Shown: positions 6,872 to 16,672 of the stretch, piece by piece
Layout: each line of letters starts with the position of its first letter
How positions within the stretch are numbered: the first letter of the stretch is position 1
Assembly (NCBI GenBank): GCA_964638715.1
Contig: CAZWZF010000029.1
Coordinates: forward strand, 1 to 55,013
Direction: 5' to 3'
Origin: JBAXQQ01 sp037131695
GTDB taxonomy: Bacteria; Armatimonadota; Hebobacteria; CAIYQO01
DNA length: 55,013 nucleotides
Made by a program: the position numbers and the translations under genes
Notes under the pieces: generated by a model
The model's database searches: none
Told to the model about the DNA's origin: nothing
What the model saw: only the letters and a program-made list of their open reading frames with translations

Positions 6872-8306
6872 CTACCGGTATGCTGCGGGTCATAATGTAC
6901 TGGCCGCGGCGAATCTGAACGATAACGCCTTTCCGGGCAGATGCCATTGCTTCGTTAATCGCTGTCCAGAAGTTCTCTTCGCTGGTTATTTGCCTGGCTT
7001 TATCGCCAACACCGACGCGCAGCAGGATATCGCCCGCGCGAATTCCGGCGTCATCAACAGGGGTGCCGGGTTCAACTGTTGCCACTATTACGCCATTGCC
7101 TTCGGTTAATTGAAATCGTTTGGCAAGGTCAGCGGTGATAGTTTTTACAGTAATCCCCAGATTTTCGCTGTTAATTTTCGCCTTCGCTTCGGTGGTGTTC
7201 AATGAACCGACGATGACGGTTACTTTATCTTCTTTGTGGTTGCGGATGTATGTCACCGGTATTTTTGAACCTGGTGTCGTTTGTTCAACCAAGCCAACAA
7301 ATTGGTCAGCATCGGTAATCTTGGTGTCGCCAAATGCGGTAATGATATCTTCTGCTTTCAAACCGGCTTTTTCTGCCGCTTGTCCCGGCAATACACTGTC
7401 AACGAATACGCCGCTGGTTACTCCGTAGGCTTCTTTCGAAGGGTCATCAAGGTCTTTTATCATGATACCCAAGCGACCGCGTTCAAATTGCTTGCCGGTA
7501 ACAAGACTGTTAATGACATTTTTAGTTGATGCGTTAATTGGAATCGCGAACCCGATTCCTACATTTCCGCCGACATCGCCGGACGGGCTATAAATCATGA
7601 AGTTGATGCCGATTACTTCGCTGTTGATATTCACCAATGGCCCGCCGCTGTTGCCCGGGTTAATGGCGGCATCAGTCTGCAGCAAATCGCGGAAGTTGAA
7701 GTCGTCAGACGGGGCGGATAATTTGCGCCCGATAGCACTGATATGCCCTACTGTCATGGTTGAAAACAACCGGAATGGCGAGCCGAAAGCGATAGACCAG
7801 TCGCCGGGTTGAACAGTGCTGGCATCACCTAATTTAGCTGTTGGATAGACACCTTTTTCGGTGATTTTCACAATAGCAAGGTCAGTTCGGGTATCAGTTT
7901 GTATAACCTCTGCCGCCAACTGTTTATCGCTGCCATTTAGCTGTACTGTTACTTTCGTAGCACCATCCACCACGTGTCTGTTTGTTAAAACTATACCTTC
8001 CGGCTGAATAATTACACCGCTGCCGCTCGCAACCTGAATTCTTGGCTGCTGATCTTGCTGGGGTGCGCCGAATGGGTTAAAGAAGTTTTCAAACGGATCG
8101 CTTTGTGTTGAACCTTTGGTTTTAATTTGTGTGGTAATAGATACTACCGCGGGTGATACCTTGTTATGAATATTCCGCAGTCCAGTCTGGGTTGCTTCCA
8201 TTACAGACAATGCATCCTTCTCGCTTACCTCGGCAAATGCTGATGTGATCAGCATCGCCAACATCACAATAAATGTTGAAATTTTTAATTGTCTCGAGAT
8301 TAACAT
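6855..8306 (-). CDS. HtrA/DegP-family periplasmic serine protease
   Basis: This 483-residue protein has a signal peptide (cleavage after AFA, about residue 25) and a trypsin-like domain with the full triad: His111 (TNRHVVDG), Asp142 (TRTDLAIVK) and Ser220 (NPGNSGGPL). Two PDZ domains follow (about 280-370 and 385-475; GRLGIMIKDL and NLGITVKTI starts). Length and order match DegP/DegQ. It should degrade or refold damaged exported proteins. The ATG follows AGGGAGAG. It is convergent with the dehydrogenase gene (17-bp overlap) and downstream of the esterase gene on the same strand, with a hairpin in between. Confidence 0.95.
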   Translation of the reverse strand: MLISRQLKISTFIVMLAMLITSAFAEVSEKDALSVMEATQTGLRNIHNKVSPAVVSITTQIKTKGSTQSDPFENFFNPFGAPQQDQQPRIQVASGSGVIIQPEGIVLTNRHVVDGATKVTVQLNGSDKQLAAEVIQTDTRTDLAIVKITEKGVYPTAKLGDASTVQPGDWSIAFGSPFRLFSTMTVGHISAIGRKLSAPSDDFNFRDLLQTDAAINPGNSGGPLVNINSEVIGINFMIYSPSGDVGGNVGIGFAIPINASTKNVINSLVTGKQFERGRLGIMIKDLDDPSKEAYGVTSGVFVDSVLPGQAAEKAGLKAEDIITAFGDTKITDADQFVGLVEQTTPGSKIPVTYIRNHKEDKVTVIVGSLNTTEAKAKINSENLGITVKTITADLAKRFQLTEGNGVIVATVEPGTPVDDAGIRAGDILLRVGVGDKARQITSEENFWTAINEAMASARKGVIVQIRRGQYIMTRSIPVVTADK

Positions 8307-8394
8307 TTATCTCTCCCTTTTTTTATGTATCTTTCTCCCATACGCACACGCATATATTCCAGTGTCATGTGGTGGGGGAGGTTAACGAAATTAT

Positions 8395-8429
8395 ACCCAT
8401 TTATAATTAAAAATAAAACATAAATGGGT
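8395..8429 (-). terminator. Hairpin between the esterase gene and htrA
   Basis: A perfect 10-bp stem (ACCCATTTAT/ATAAATGGGT) lies 12 bp beyond the stop of the upstream minus-strand gene. The T-tract is weak on the minus strand, so terminator strength is uncertain. TATAAT on the minus strand at 8390-8395 could be the htrA -10 box. Confidence 0.5.
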
Positions 8430-8440
8430 GCAATTTTTTG

Positions 8441-10318
8441 TCACTTCACCACATCAGTACGAAATGGTCCGGCTGGCAAGCCTGTCTCATTTGTCAGGTT
8501 TACCGTCGGGTTGTCTGCCCATCCGTAACGTACCGCGGTTGGATTTGGCACTGTCGGACTGCTGACAATCACGGTATCGCCATCAATCTTTGCTGTTGCC
8601 CATACGAAAACTTTGTTCTTGCCGGCGATGGCGAATCCCTGCAATTCTTTGCCGTCAGTGGTACGCAAACCGCCGTCGGTATGAGTGAATTTTATGCGGA
8701 TGGCATTGTCGCCTTCCTTCACCATGCTTTCAAAAATTGGACCGGAATATGCCATTACCTTTTTGTAAACCATACCAAGTGCCTGTAATGCCAGCCGGTC
8801 GCCGACTTCCTGTTTGCGGGTAGGGTGGATATTATTGGGGTCGCCAACGTCAATGGTAACCGCCAGTCCAACTTGCGGCAGTGTAGCGGCGGAAATGGCC
8901 TGTGCTTCGCGCATTTCTGCCCAACCGCTTTCAGAAGGCTCCGGTTTTGCCGCCATGTAATTTGGCAATTGCACGATGAGAAAAGGCAAATCTCCCTGTC
9001 CGCATGCTTTGCGCCATCCGGTAATCAGTGCCGGCAACAAATGGCGGTATCGTCCGGCGTTGCCAGCATTGCTTTCACCCTGGTACCACAAAAAACCACC
9101 GATGGCGCATTTAGTCCATGGCGATATCATACCGTTATACAGACCGGTGGGTAATTCATTTTGCGGCCAACTGGCTGCAATGCGGAACTTCCATTTGTCT
9201 GCCAGCGATAATGAGTCTTTGGGTGAATCAGCAATTATCAATGACATCTGTTCCGGAGTGCCCAGTATCCCGCCGCCGCCAAACTGGTCGCTTACCCGTA
9301 CCGCAATACTTAATTTTCCTGCTTTAACTAATGATGCTGGTACAGTATATTCTCTTGGTGTTTTCCATACATTGGGGGTATCCATATTCATGGCTCCAAC
9401 TTTAACACCGTTGAAATAGGTGGTGTCGCCATCATCAATCGGCCCAAACTTCATGGTTAGTTGCTTGCCGGTCCAGTTAACGGGGATATCTACTGTTCGT
9501 CGGAACCAGACAACGCCGTTAAGATTATCCATCCCGGCTTTTGCGCCTTCCCATCCCTGCGGCAGCGGAAGAGACATTTCGCGCCAGTTGGCATCTGCCA
9601 TTTCTGGCGCCTGCCAACCGGTATCATCAATATCAGCAGGATATTTTGCGGATTCTTTATCTACGGTTTCAACCTGTGACTTCAATTCCGGGTCGGCAGT
9701 TATCCCGGTTCTATCAACCCACGATTCAATTGCGGTAGCACCTACGGCGGCTTGTACAATTCCTACCGGAACCTTTAATTCACGCTGCAGTTTTAATCCA
9801 AAGAAATAAGCAACGGCGGAAAAGTTTTTTGCTGTCTCCGGGGTGCATTTATTCCATTGTCCACCGCAAGTAACCCAAGGTGTCTGCCGCGAGGCATACC
9901 AGGTGCTATATAATCGCAATTGCGGATTATTCGACTCGCGAATCGCCTGTTCTGCCGTTGCCGCGTATGACAATGGCGTCGCCATGTTTGATTGTCCCGA
10001 GCATACCCAAACCTCGCCGATTAATACATCTTTGAATGTAATGGAGTTTTTGCCTTTAATATATAATTTATATGGACCACCAGCGCGCAGTTTGGGAATT
10101 GATACCTGCCATAAACCGTCTTTATCCGCAACAGTTCTTTCGTTTTTACCGGCAATGCGCACTATAATCCGTTCACCGGCATTTGCCCAACCCCATACAG
10201 ATATTGGGACGTTGCGCTGCAGCACCATATTGTCGCTGAATTGCCCCGGCATGCGCACATCGGAAAATGCAGACAGGCACAAAAGCAGTGAGAGAAGGAT
10301 GAGAGTAGTTTTAATCAT
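8441..10318 (-). CDS. Sialate O-acetylesterase (SGNH/SASA family), exported
   Basis: This 625-residue protein has a signal peptide (hydrophobic to about residue 18, then SDVRMP). The N-terminal region is the family's typical SDNMVLQR beta domain. The nucleophile Ser110 sits in VCSGQSNM. A jelly-roll insertion (about residues 240-360, FRRTVDIPVNW...) carries substrate-binding strands. The second half of the SGNH fold contains GFLWYQGESNAG and IHPTRKQEVGDRLAL, supplying the Asp/His. It removes acetyl groups from sugars in complex glycans outside the cytoplasm. I chose the ATG at 10318, which begins the signal peptide, over the TTG at 10345. Confidence 0.92.
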   Translation of the reverse strand: MIKTTLILLSLLLCLSAFSDVRMPGQFSDNMVLQRNVPISVWGWANAGERIIVRIAGKNERTVADKDGLWQVSIPKLRAGGPYKLYIKGKNSITFKDVLIGEVWVCSGQSNMATPLSYAATAEQAIRESNNPQLRLYSTWYASRQTPWVTCGGQWNKCTPETAKNFSAVAYFFGLKLQRELKVPVGIVQAAVGATAIESWVDRTGITADPELKSQVETVDKESAKYPADIDDTGWQAPEMADANWREMSLPLPQGWEGAKAGMDNLNGVVWFRRTVDIPVNWTGKQLTMKFGPIDDGDTTYFNGVKVGAMNMDTPNVWKTPREYTVPASLVKAGKLSIAVRVSDQFGGGGILGTPEQMSLIIADSPKDSLSLADKWKFRIAASWPQNELPTGLYNGMISPWTKCAIGGFLWYQGESNAGNAGRYRHLLPALITGWRKACGQGDLPFLIVQLPNYMAAKPEPSESGWAEMREAQAISAATLPQVGLAVTIDVGDPNNIHPTRKQEVGDRLALQALGMVYKKVMAYSGPIFESMVKEGDNAIRIKFTHTDGGLRTTDGKELQGFAIAGKNKVFVWATAKIDGDTVIVSSPTVPNPTAVRYGWADNPTVNLTNETGLPAGPFRTDVVK

Positions 10319-10437
10319 ATTCAGGTATCCCTTTTTTATTGCCAAACCGGTTAAATATTTGTAAACTTAATCTATAAGTTTTAACAAAACAATCATACCA
10401 ATCTGCTTGTGAGTCGGTCAAACTGAAAATAATTTTC

Positions 10438-10498
10438 ACATCGATAAACAGGATTATTCATGATTTTTTATCATCTTGTTTATCCTGTTAATCGATGT
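10438..10498. repeat. Palindromic 9-nt-unit intergenic repeat
   Basis: Forward units CATCGATAA-ACAGGATTA-TTCATGATT are followed after a T-rich loop by the inverse (ATCATCTTG-TTTATCCTG-TTAATCGATG). It forms a long imperfect hairpin between the divergent esterase and alpha-galactosidase genes. Confidence 0.7.
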
Positions 10499-10526
10499 AA
10501 AAAATAGAAAAAATCAAGGAACAATT

Positions 10527-12464
10527 ATGACAAGTTTTCTCTGTACCCCTAATATCACTATTACTCCGGAAGCTATTTTAATTTTAGGTGAAAATTCTGT
10601 TTCACTTGCCCGCTTGAATTTGAAATTTCGTGTTAATGATGACGAATACCAGGTGAAAGAAATATCGCAGTCTGATAATTGCTTTATTGGCACTACAAAT
10701 GCGCCGGGTGTAACTGTGAAAATTACTCCGGTTGATAACAGCATCTGCGTAGAATTATGCGGAAGTTTTGATGGTGTAGCGTCTCCGGTATATTTTTGTG
10801 ATTCGCCAATTGATGCACAGTATGGTAGAACGTTTGTTGGTGACGATGATTGCAAACTATTTACGTCATCCGGCAATGAAGATATTTATTTGACCAATTC
10901 TGGGATGTACCTGGAAACTATAGTTAAGAAACATGCGTTATGGATGGTTGCGCCGCCGCCGCATATTATGTCATTTGGCGATGGCAATGGCTGGTTCGGG
11001 TTGTCTATCCCGGAACCAATGCCGGTTGTTTACACCCATATTCAATGTAAAAAATCGGTCTTTGACCTGACATTTTCCTCATACAGCCCATCCCATGATG
11101 GTGGACGCATGCCGCGGGTATATATCGATGCTGGATTGGCAGATAGCAAGTCGATTATCGACATGCACATTAAACACGCGGAAACCTTGAATCTGGTTGA
11201 TAAAAAAAAGAAAACATACTCATGGTGGTACAACCCGATTTACTGCACCTGGGGTGACCAGTGCTATCTGAGCAAAGTAGATAAAACCGCGCATTTCAAC
11301 GAAGAAGCGCTGCTGCATTTTGCGGATGGTATACGAAAAATATACCCTGGCGAAGTTAATTACATCATCGATGATGGCTGGTTTAACAACCTTGGCGATT
11401 TTCAACAGAAAACTTCCGAGTTTGGAACCGCAGAAGATTTTAAAAATACTATCGCTAAACTGAAAGCAAAGGGATTTCGCGTCATTCTATGGTTCACACC
11501 ATTCTGGACAAAGGTTGATTCTGATGTGGAAAAAGAACACCCGGAATACCTGGTTCGCGCGACAAATGGCGATATTTATCGCGATATGCACAATCGGGGA
11601 ATTCTCGATTATTCCAACCCTGAAGTGCGCGATTATATTCAAAAACTCATTACTTTCATGTTGGATACCCTTGACGCTGACGGCTTTAAGATAGACATGA
11701 ACTTCTCGCATCCGTTAATGACTGACATCACTTTATATGACGGCACCTGGGGTTACGGCAGTTTGATGTGGCTTAACGTGGCAAAGTTCATTCATAAAAA
11801 CGCGACCGCGATAAAGCCGGATGCTTTTGTCACTATCAGCGGCATTGAAAGCTACCTGCAGCCATACACCAGTTCAGTTCGCCTTAACGACTTGTTTGAT
11901 TTTTATCATGCCGAAGCTTGGTACAACCGCGCCGAATTAGTAACTCGCCTGATGCCGAATGTGCCTGTCGACGTTGATGGTTGGCCATCCAGCGTTGATA
12001 AAATGCGCGAATACCAGTTCGTCTCTCCTGTCTTCGGCGCGCCAGTGACCTATTATATCGACGGGGTAGATATCCTGTCGGTGAAGATGACTGATGTAGA
12101 TTACAATCGCATGGCGTCGGTCTGGCACGTATATTCCCAGGCGCACTGCGAATACAATATGCAGGTGACGATGGATAATGACACCGGCACATTTGAACGC
12201 CGCAGCCCGGATGGAAAACTTCGCGCCATTGCCTTGCAAAAGTCAGTCTTAGTCACCTTCACCGATGACAAAATATTCGCCACCGCCAATTGCAACCGCG
12301 CGGTTAGCATCCCGGTAGATAACCCGTCAGCATGGAAAACCGCGGTGAAAGTATACCGCTGCGGCAAACGCGAATCCGTAAAACTATTCACAGACAACAC
12401 CAGCATAATCCTGAATATGGAGGATGCAGGCAGTGGAATATTATGTTACAAGGTATCGAAGTAA
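10527..12464 (+). CDS. GH36-like alpha-galactosidase (melibiase)
   Basis: This 645-residue protein has no signal peptide. An N-terminal beta-sandwich (to about residue 220) precedes a TIM barrel with the clan GH-D pattern: YIIDDGWF (about 279-286), FRVILWFTPFW, DGFKIDMNFSH with the likely nucleophile Asp390, and SSVRLNDLFDF with the likely acid/base Asp455. A short C-terminal beta domain follows. It should release alpha-galactose from oligosaccharides taken into the cell. The ATG at 10527 has AAGGA 6-7 bp upstream; the earlier in-frame ATG at 10476 lacks this and lies in the repeat. Its product would feed the galactonate kinase/aldolase pair at 35120-36974. Confidence 0.85.
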   Translation: MTSFLCTPNITITPEAILILGENSVSLARLNLKFRVNDDEYQVKEISQSDNCFIGTTNAPGVTVKITPVDNSICVELCGSFDGVASPVYFCDSPIDAQYGRTFVGDDDCKLFTSSGNEDIYLTNSGMYLETIVKKHALWMVAPPPHIMSFGDGNGWFGLSIPEPMPVVYTHIQCKKSVFDLTFSSYSPSHDGGRMPRVYIDAGLADSKSIIDMHIKHAETLNLVDKKKKTYSWWYNPIYCTWGDQCYLSKVDKTAHFNEEALLHFADGIRKIYPGEVNYIIDDGWFNNLGDFQQKTSEFGTAEDFKNTIAKLKAKGFRVILWFTPFWTKVDSDVEKEHPEYLVRATNGDIYRDMHNRGILDYSNPEVRDYIQKLITFMLDTLDADGFKIDMNFSHPLMTDITLYDGTWGYGSLMWLNVAKFIHKNATAIKPDAFVTISGIESYLQPYTSSVRLNDLFDFYHAEAWYNRAELVTRLMPNVPVDVDGWPSSVDKMREYQFVSPVFGAPVTYYIDGVDILSVKMTDVDYNRMASVWHVYSQAHCEYNMQVTMDNDTGTFERRSPDGKLRAIALQKSVLVTFTDDKIFATANCNRAVSIPVDNPSAWKTAVKVYRCGKRESVKLFTDNTSIILNMEDAGSGILCYKVSK

Positions 12465-12470
12465 TTTTTT

Positions 12471-12548
12471 AGACAGGATTAACATGATTAACAGGATTGA
12501 TTAAAATGGCGAAGCCAAAAAATCATGTCAATCATGTTAATCATGTCA
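12471..12548. repeat. Palindromic intergenic repeat with ATGGCGAAGCC core
   Basis: ACAGGATTAACATGATTA units (9-nt period), then AATGGCGAAGCCAAAA, then the inverted array AATCATGTCAATCATGTTA. The same core and arms recur at 16573-16670 and 34894-35047, and inverted at 3568-3603. Confidence 0.8.
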
Positions 12549-12572
12549 AAAAACCAAAAATCGGAGCAAAAC

Positions 12573-13250
12573 ATGTCAACAAATAGCGCAATAATTCCAG
12601 TGCCAAATATCATGAAAGATTTTTATGACTGGGCGGAACGTCGCCAGCAGAAAGTCGATTTGGCGAAGGCTGACAGATACGATTTGATATTCATGGGTGA
12701 CTCTATCACCCACATGTTTGAAATGCCGGAACGCGGCCTGCCGGTGTGGCAGAAATATTACGGCAATCGCAAAGTGCTGGATCTCGGTTATGGTTGGGAT
12801 ACCACCCAAAACCTGCTGTGGCGACTGCAAAACGGCGAGTTCGCCGGCCAGCAGCCAAAACTGGTGGTATTGAATATCGGCACCAACAACCTTACTGGCA
12901 ACACCGCCTGCCGCCAGAATACCCCGGCAGAAGTAGTGGAAGGCATCGACACCATCTACCGCTACATCCACCAGCAATCACCAGCAACCACTATCCTGGT
13001 AATGGCAATATTCCCCCGCGGAATGACCAACGAACAGATATTCACCGACGTTATTGCGGCGAACAAATTGCTGGTGCAACACCTTCAAAACAAACCCAAT
13101 ATTCTGCACCTGAACATCAACGAAAAATTGCTGGAAGGCAAAGCAGAAATCTCCCTGGAGATAATGGACGACCGCTGCCACCCAACTGAAAAAGGATATG
13201 AGATTTGGGCGAAGGAGATTGAGGGAGTGGTTGGGGAATTTATGGGGTAA
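12573..13250 (+). CDS. GDSL/SGNH-family esterase (PAF-acetylhydrolase-like)
   Basis: This 225-residue cytoplasmic protein has block I FMGDSITHMF (nucleophile Ser in GDSI), a Gly in block II (LDLGYGWDT), block III VLNIGTNNLTG with the oxyanion Asn, and block V DRCHPTEKGYEIW with the catalytic Asp-x-x-His. It closely resembles the PAF-acetylhydrolase beta/gamma-like GDSL subfamily found among polysaccharide-utilisation genes, where such enzymes often deacetylate sugars. The start at 12573 follows GGAG at a good distance. Upstream in-frame ATGs at 12525-12545 fall inside the ATGGCGAAGCC repeat and are unlikely. Confidence 0.87.
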   Translation: MSTNSAIIPVPNIMKDFYDWAERRQQKVDLAKADRYDLIFMGDSITHMFEMPERGLPVWQKYYGNRKVLDLGYGWDTTQNLLWRLQNGEFAGQQPKLVVLNIGTNNLTGNTACRQNTPAEVVEGIDTIYRYIHQQSPATTILVMAIFPRGMTNEQIFTDVIAANKLLVQHLQNKPNILHLNINEKLLEGKAEISLEIMDDRCHPTEKGYEIWAKEIEGVVGEFMG

Positions 13251-13261
13251 TTTATAAAAAT

Positions 13262-13360
13262 GTAGAGACGCAACATTTTGCGTCTCTACCCGGGAACGCC
13301 AATCTCCTGATTGGCCGATTAGATATAAACTTGCCAATCAGGAGATTGGCGCTCCCGGGG
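13262..13360. terminator. Two strong hairpins between convergent genes
   Basis: Hairpin 1 (13262-13289): GTAGAGACGCAA, short loop, GCGTCTCTAC. Hairpin 2: CGCCAATCTCCTGATTGGC (13297-13315) pairs with GCCAATCAGGAGATTGGCG (13333-13351), and GGGA/TCCCG flanks lengthen the stem to about 26 bp. Both look like dispersed palindromic repeats and can act as a bidirectional terminator. Confidence 0.75.
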
Positions 13361-13368
13361 ATATTTTC

Positions 13369-16300
13369 CTACACCACTCCAACAATCTCCGTCTTCGCTA
13401 AACACATCGCGTCGTCGTCTGCTGTTATTGCGCGCAGGCGGATGCTGTATTGATATCTGCCGGGGGTGATAAGGTATTCGGGATGGACGTTCATGGTCCA
13501 TCCGGTGTCGCCGCCTACTCCCATGTGCAGGTGGTCTATGTGCAGGTATACTTCGTCGCGCGGTACCAGTTCAAAGTCGTGGTTGGCGGTGAACAAGTCG
13601 TCGATGCTGTAGTGAAGAGCGTCGAAATGGACCAGTGGTTTTCCACATACCAGCAAGCCGTTGCCGCTGCCATTGGTCAGTGATACCCATTGGGTGTCTT
13701 CGTGGCCGCCGCAATCGCCCGGCACGATATATTCTTCGAATTGTTCTGCTACTTTTGAGCTGTATTTGCCGGTTATGGCGGCGGTTTTGCGGTCGCAGTA
13801 TGTTTCCCACGGGCCTTTGCCATACCATGTCAGATTGTCGAACTCACCCGGCAGCACTATTTCCAGACCGACGCGTGGGATATATGGGAAGACATCGGCG
13901 ATATTCACCGCAGTGTCTACCGCAACCTCGCCATTGCCGAATATCGTGTAGGTGGTCTGACTGTTGATGATATGCGCGTCAGTCGCGCCGGTGTATTTTG
14001 CCGATATGCGAACGACTGCTGATACTGCTGATATTTGCGCGACATCAATTGAAACAATATCGCGTTTCAGGTTGAATAAACCCGCGCGGCGCCAGCGTTC
14101 CCGCAGACTGTTGTCATGTTCCACTTCAAAGTCATTGCCGGTGGGAGCACGGCGGAAATTGTCTTCCGGGCCTGCTTTGATAATATCTGCGCCGCCAGAT
14201 AACCAGGATGAAATTTTGCCGGTGGTTTTGTCAAAGGTGATGGCAAACTTTTTACCGGCAACAGATATTGAATCACCGATGGAATTCAATGAGATAGCCG
14301 GCATTTCACCGGGTTTGATAGTCGCCGGTTGAGATATCATGTCAGTCATAAGGAATTGCCCGCGACAAATTTCGTGACCGGCTTTAGCCCACGGCAGATC
14401 GCGATTCAGCACGCAGAAGATGTTCATGTAGTAATCCGCGCCGGGGGTAAGTACCAGTAATTCTGGACGCGGGATGGTAATATCTGCCTTGCTCCATGGT
14501 GAAACTGCCGGTGCCGGCATTTCGCCTTCCGCCAGTGTGTTGCCGTTCTCGGTAAACTGCCATTTTACGGTTATGTGCGACAGGTCGCTGAACTGGTATT
14601 TGTTCCAGATGGTGTAGATGCCATTGGGGGTATCTTTTTCCAGCACTGCTATGGGTGCCTGAACATTTTTTACTTCATACGCGCCAGGGTGCGGGGTCAG
14701 GTCGGGTCCAACGATGCCATTAAGGCACATGCTGGGACATTCGCCGACTCGTTTGTAATCATATTCATCGCCAAAATCGCCACCGTAAAGCCAATTTTTA
14801 CTATCCGGCGAGTCTTTCAGTAATGCTTTGTCCGCCCAGTCCCAGATGAAACCACCCTGGAATCGCGGCATGGTATCTATTAAATCCCAATATTTTTTAA
14901 AGTTGCCAGTGGCGTTGCCTTTCGCGTAGGCATATTCGCACATAATGAATGGCCGGTCCTCGGTTTTATCGGTCAAGATGTCGCGAACCCAGTCGAGTTT
15001 TGGATACATTGGCGCCATCACGTCGCTGATATTTGGACCGGGAAAACCGCTTTCGTATTGCACCGGTCGGGTTGGGTCATATACCTTTACCCAGTTGGTC
15101 ATGGCTGCATGGTGCGGGCCGAAATATGATTCGTTGCCCAGCGACCAGAAAATGACGGAAGGATGATTTTTGTCGCGCATCACCATGCGGATAGCACGGG
15201 ATAAATACGCTCCGGCCCATTCCGGGTCCTGGGTCAGCAATCCGCCGACGCCATGAGTCTCCAGATTGGTTTCGTCGACCAGGTAAATGCCATATTCGTC
15301 GCATAATTCGTACCAGCGCGGATGGTTGGGATAATGGCTGGTGCGGACGGAATTGAAGTTCAACTGCTTGATTGCGATTACTTCGGCACGCATATCATCT
15401 TCGGTCAATGCGCGTCCACGCCAGGGGTGATGTTCGTGACGGTCGACGCCGCGCACTACCATGCGAACGCCGTTCAGCAATACCACGCCGTCAACTATCT
15501 CAATCTGGCGGAATCCGACTTTGCAGCTTTCATAATCCAGCACTTTGCCGGCAAAATCTTTCAGTGTCAGCAGCAATGTGTAAAGATACGGATTTTCCGC
15601 GTTCCAGTGGTTTGGTGCTGACACCGGGATATTCATCTTCGCGGCATATTTTTCCGGTGAGCAGTCGCCATACATCGGGGTGTCATTTGATACAATGCCG
15701 GTACAAGGTTCGATTACCGGTTTGCCATCGGCGTTAAACAGTGCTGCTTCAATTGAGTATTGCTGCGGGTTATCCACCTGATTGATTCTGGCGGTTACTG
15801 ACAAGGTAGCATCTTTGTACAATTTATCAAAACTGGTAGTAATCTGAAAGTCGCGGATATGGGTTTTCGGCTTGCGGTACAGGTATACATCGCGCTGGAT
15901 GCCGCTCATTTGCCAGTAATCCTGGTCCTCAATATACGTCCCGTCGCAATAACGCGGCACCCAGGCGGCGATGACATTTTCTCCTGCGTGCAGGTAATCG
16001 GTCAGATTGAACTCCGCCGATAATCGGCTGTCTTGGCTGTACCCTACGTCTACGCCATTGGCATATAACTGCAACGCGGAATCTACCGATTCAAATACGA
16101 TGAAGATCTCATCCTGCAGCCAATCTTCATCAATATTAAATGACAAACGATAGCATCCGGTGGGATTATGCGCGGGAACTGTCGGTGGGGTGGGGTCGAA
16201 TGGATAAACGACATTGGTGTAAATCGGCGGGTCGTTATAACCCATCAACTGCCAATTTCCCGGTACTGTTATTTCACCCCATGTTGGGTCAGTATAACCG

Positions 16301-16506
16301 GGTTTCATGAAATCCGCCGGCACTGCCAGTGGTGAATCAACCAGGCAGAATTCCCATGTTCCGTTCAATGATTTTACATTGGCCGATGACATGCGGTCGC
16401 AAGTTAATGCTGACTTCGCATCAGGATACGCGCCTAATGGCGAGTGCATCAGTTCGCGGTTACGTTCAAATAAAACCGGATTTTCCCAGTCATTGCGTTT
16501 AGCCAT
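13369..16506 (-). CDS. GH2 beta-galactosidase (LacZ-type)
   Basis: This 1045-residue protein has the length and five-domain order of LacZ: sugar-binding jelly roll (about 40-215), immunoglobulin-like domain, TIM barrel (about 335-620), second Ig-like domain, and a C-terminal beta-galactosidase small-chain domain (ISSWLSGG ... GRYQYSIRLRA). The acid/base is Glu459 (WSLGNES) and the nucleophile Glu524 (IMCEYAYAKGN); RGVDRHEHHPW and NFNSVRTSHYPN are also conserved. No signal peptide is seen. The ATG at 16506 has AAAGG upstream and is preferred to the codon at 16530. The gene runs in the same direction as larB, 166 bp downstream of it. Confidence 0.95.
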   Translation of the reverse strand: MAKRNDWENPVLFERNRELMHSPLGAYPDAKSALTCDRMSSANVKSLNGTWEFCLVDSPLAVPADFMKPGYTDPTWGEITVPGNWQLMGYNDPPIYTNVVYPFDPTPPTVPAHNPTGCYRLSFNIDEDWLQDEIFIVFESVDSALQLYANGVDVGYSQDSRLSAEFNLTDYLHAGENVIAAWVPRYCDGTYIEDQDYWQMSGIQRDVYLYRKPKTHIRDFQITTSFDKLYKDATLSVTARINQVDNPQQYSIEAALFNADGKPVIEPCTGIVSNDTPMYGDCSPEKYAAKMNIPVSAPNHWNAENPYLYTLLLTLKDFAGKVLDYESCKVGFRQIEIVDGVVLLNGVRMVVRGVDRHEHHPWRGRALTEDDMRAEVIAIKQLNFNSVRTSHYPNHPRWYELCDEYGIYLVDETNLETHGVGGLLTQDPEWAGAYLSRAIRMVMRDKNHPSVIFWSLGNESYFGPHHAAMTNWVKVYDPTRPVQYESGFPGPNISDVMAPMYPKLDWVRDILTDKTEDRPFIMCEYAYAKGNATGNFKKYWDLIDTMPRFQGGFIWDWADKALLKDSPDSKNWLYGGDFGDEYDYKRVGECPSMCLNGIVGPDLTPHPGAYEVKNVQAPIAVLEKDTPNGIYTIWNKYQFSDLSHITVKWQFTENGNTLAEGEMPAPAVSPWSKADITIPRPELLVLTPGADYYMNIFCVLNRDLPWAKAGHEICRGQFLMTDMISQPATIKPGEMPAISLNSIGDSISVAGKKFAITFDKTTGKISSWLSGGADIIKAGPEDNFRRAPTGNDFEVEHDNSLRERWRRAGLFNLKRDIVSIDVAQISAVSAVVRISAKYTGATDAHIINSQTTYTIFGNGEVAVDTAVNIADVFPYIPRVGLEIVLPGEFDNLTWYGKGPWETYCDRKTAAITGKYSSKVAEQFEEYIVPGDCGGHEDTQWVSLTNGSGNGLLVCGKPLVHFDALHYSIDDLFTANHDFELVPRDEVYLHIDHLHMGVGGDTGWTMNVHPEYLITPGRYQYSIRLRAITADDDAMCLAKTEIVGVV

Positions 16507-16530
16507 AATATTATTACCTTTTTCTGACAC

Positions 16531-16670
16531 AGAGTTTCACAGAGGAGACACTGAGATACACAGAGATTTATTTTTGACATGATGAACATGATTGACACGA
16601 TTGAAATTAATTTTACTTATAAATAATGGCGAAGCCAAAAATCATGATAATCATGTTAATCATGTCAAAA
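16531..16670. repeat. CACAGAG array followed by ATGGCGAAGCC palindromic repeat
   Basis: 16531-16567 holds 9-nt-spaced CACAGAG-type units. 16573-16670 holds ACATGATGAACATGATT units, a spacer, AATGGCGAAGCCAAAA and the inverted AATCATGATAATCATGTTA array. The element fills the larB to beta-galactosidase gap. Confidence 0.75.
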
Positions 16671-16672
16671 TT

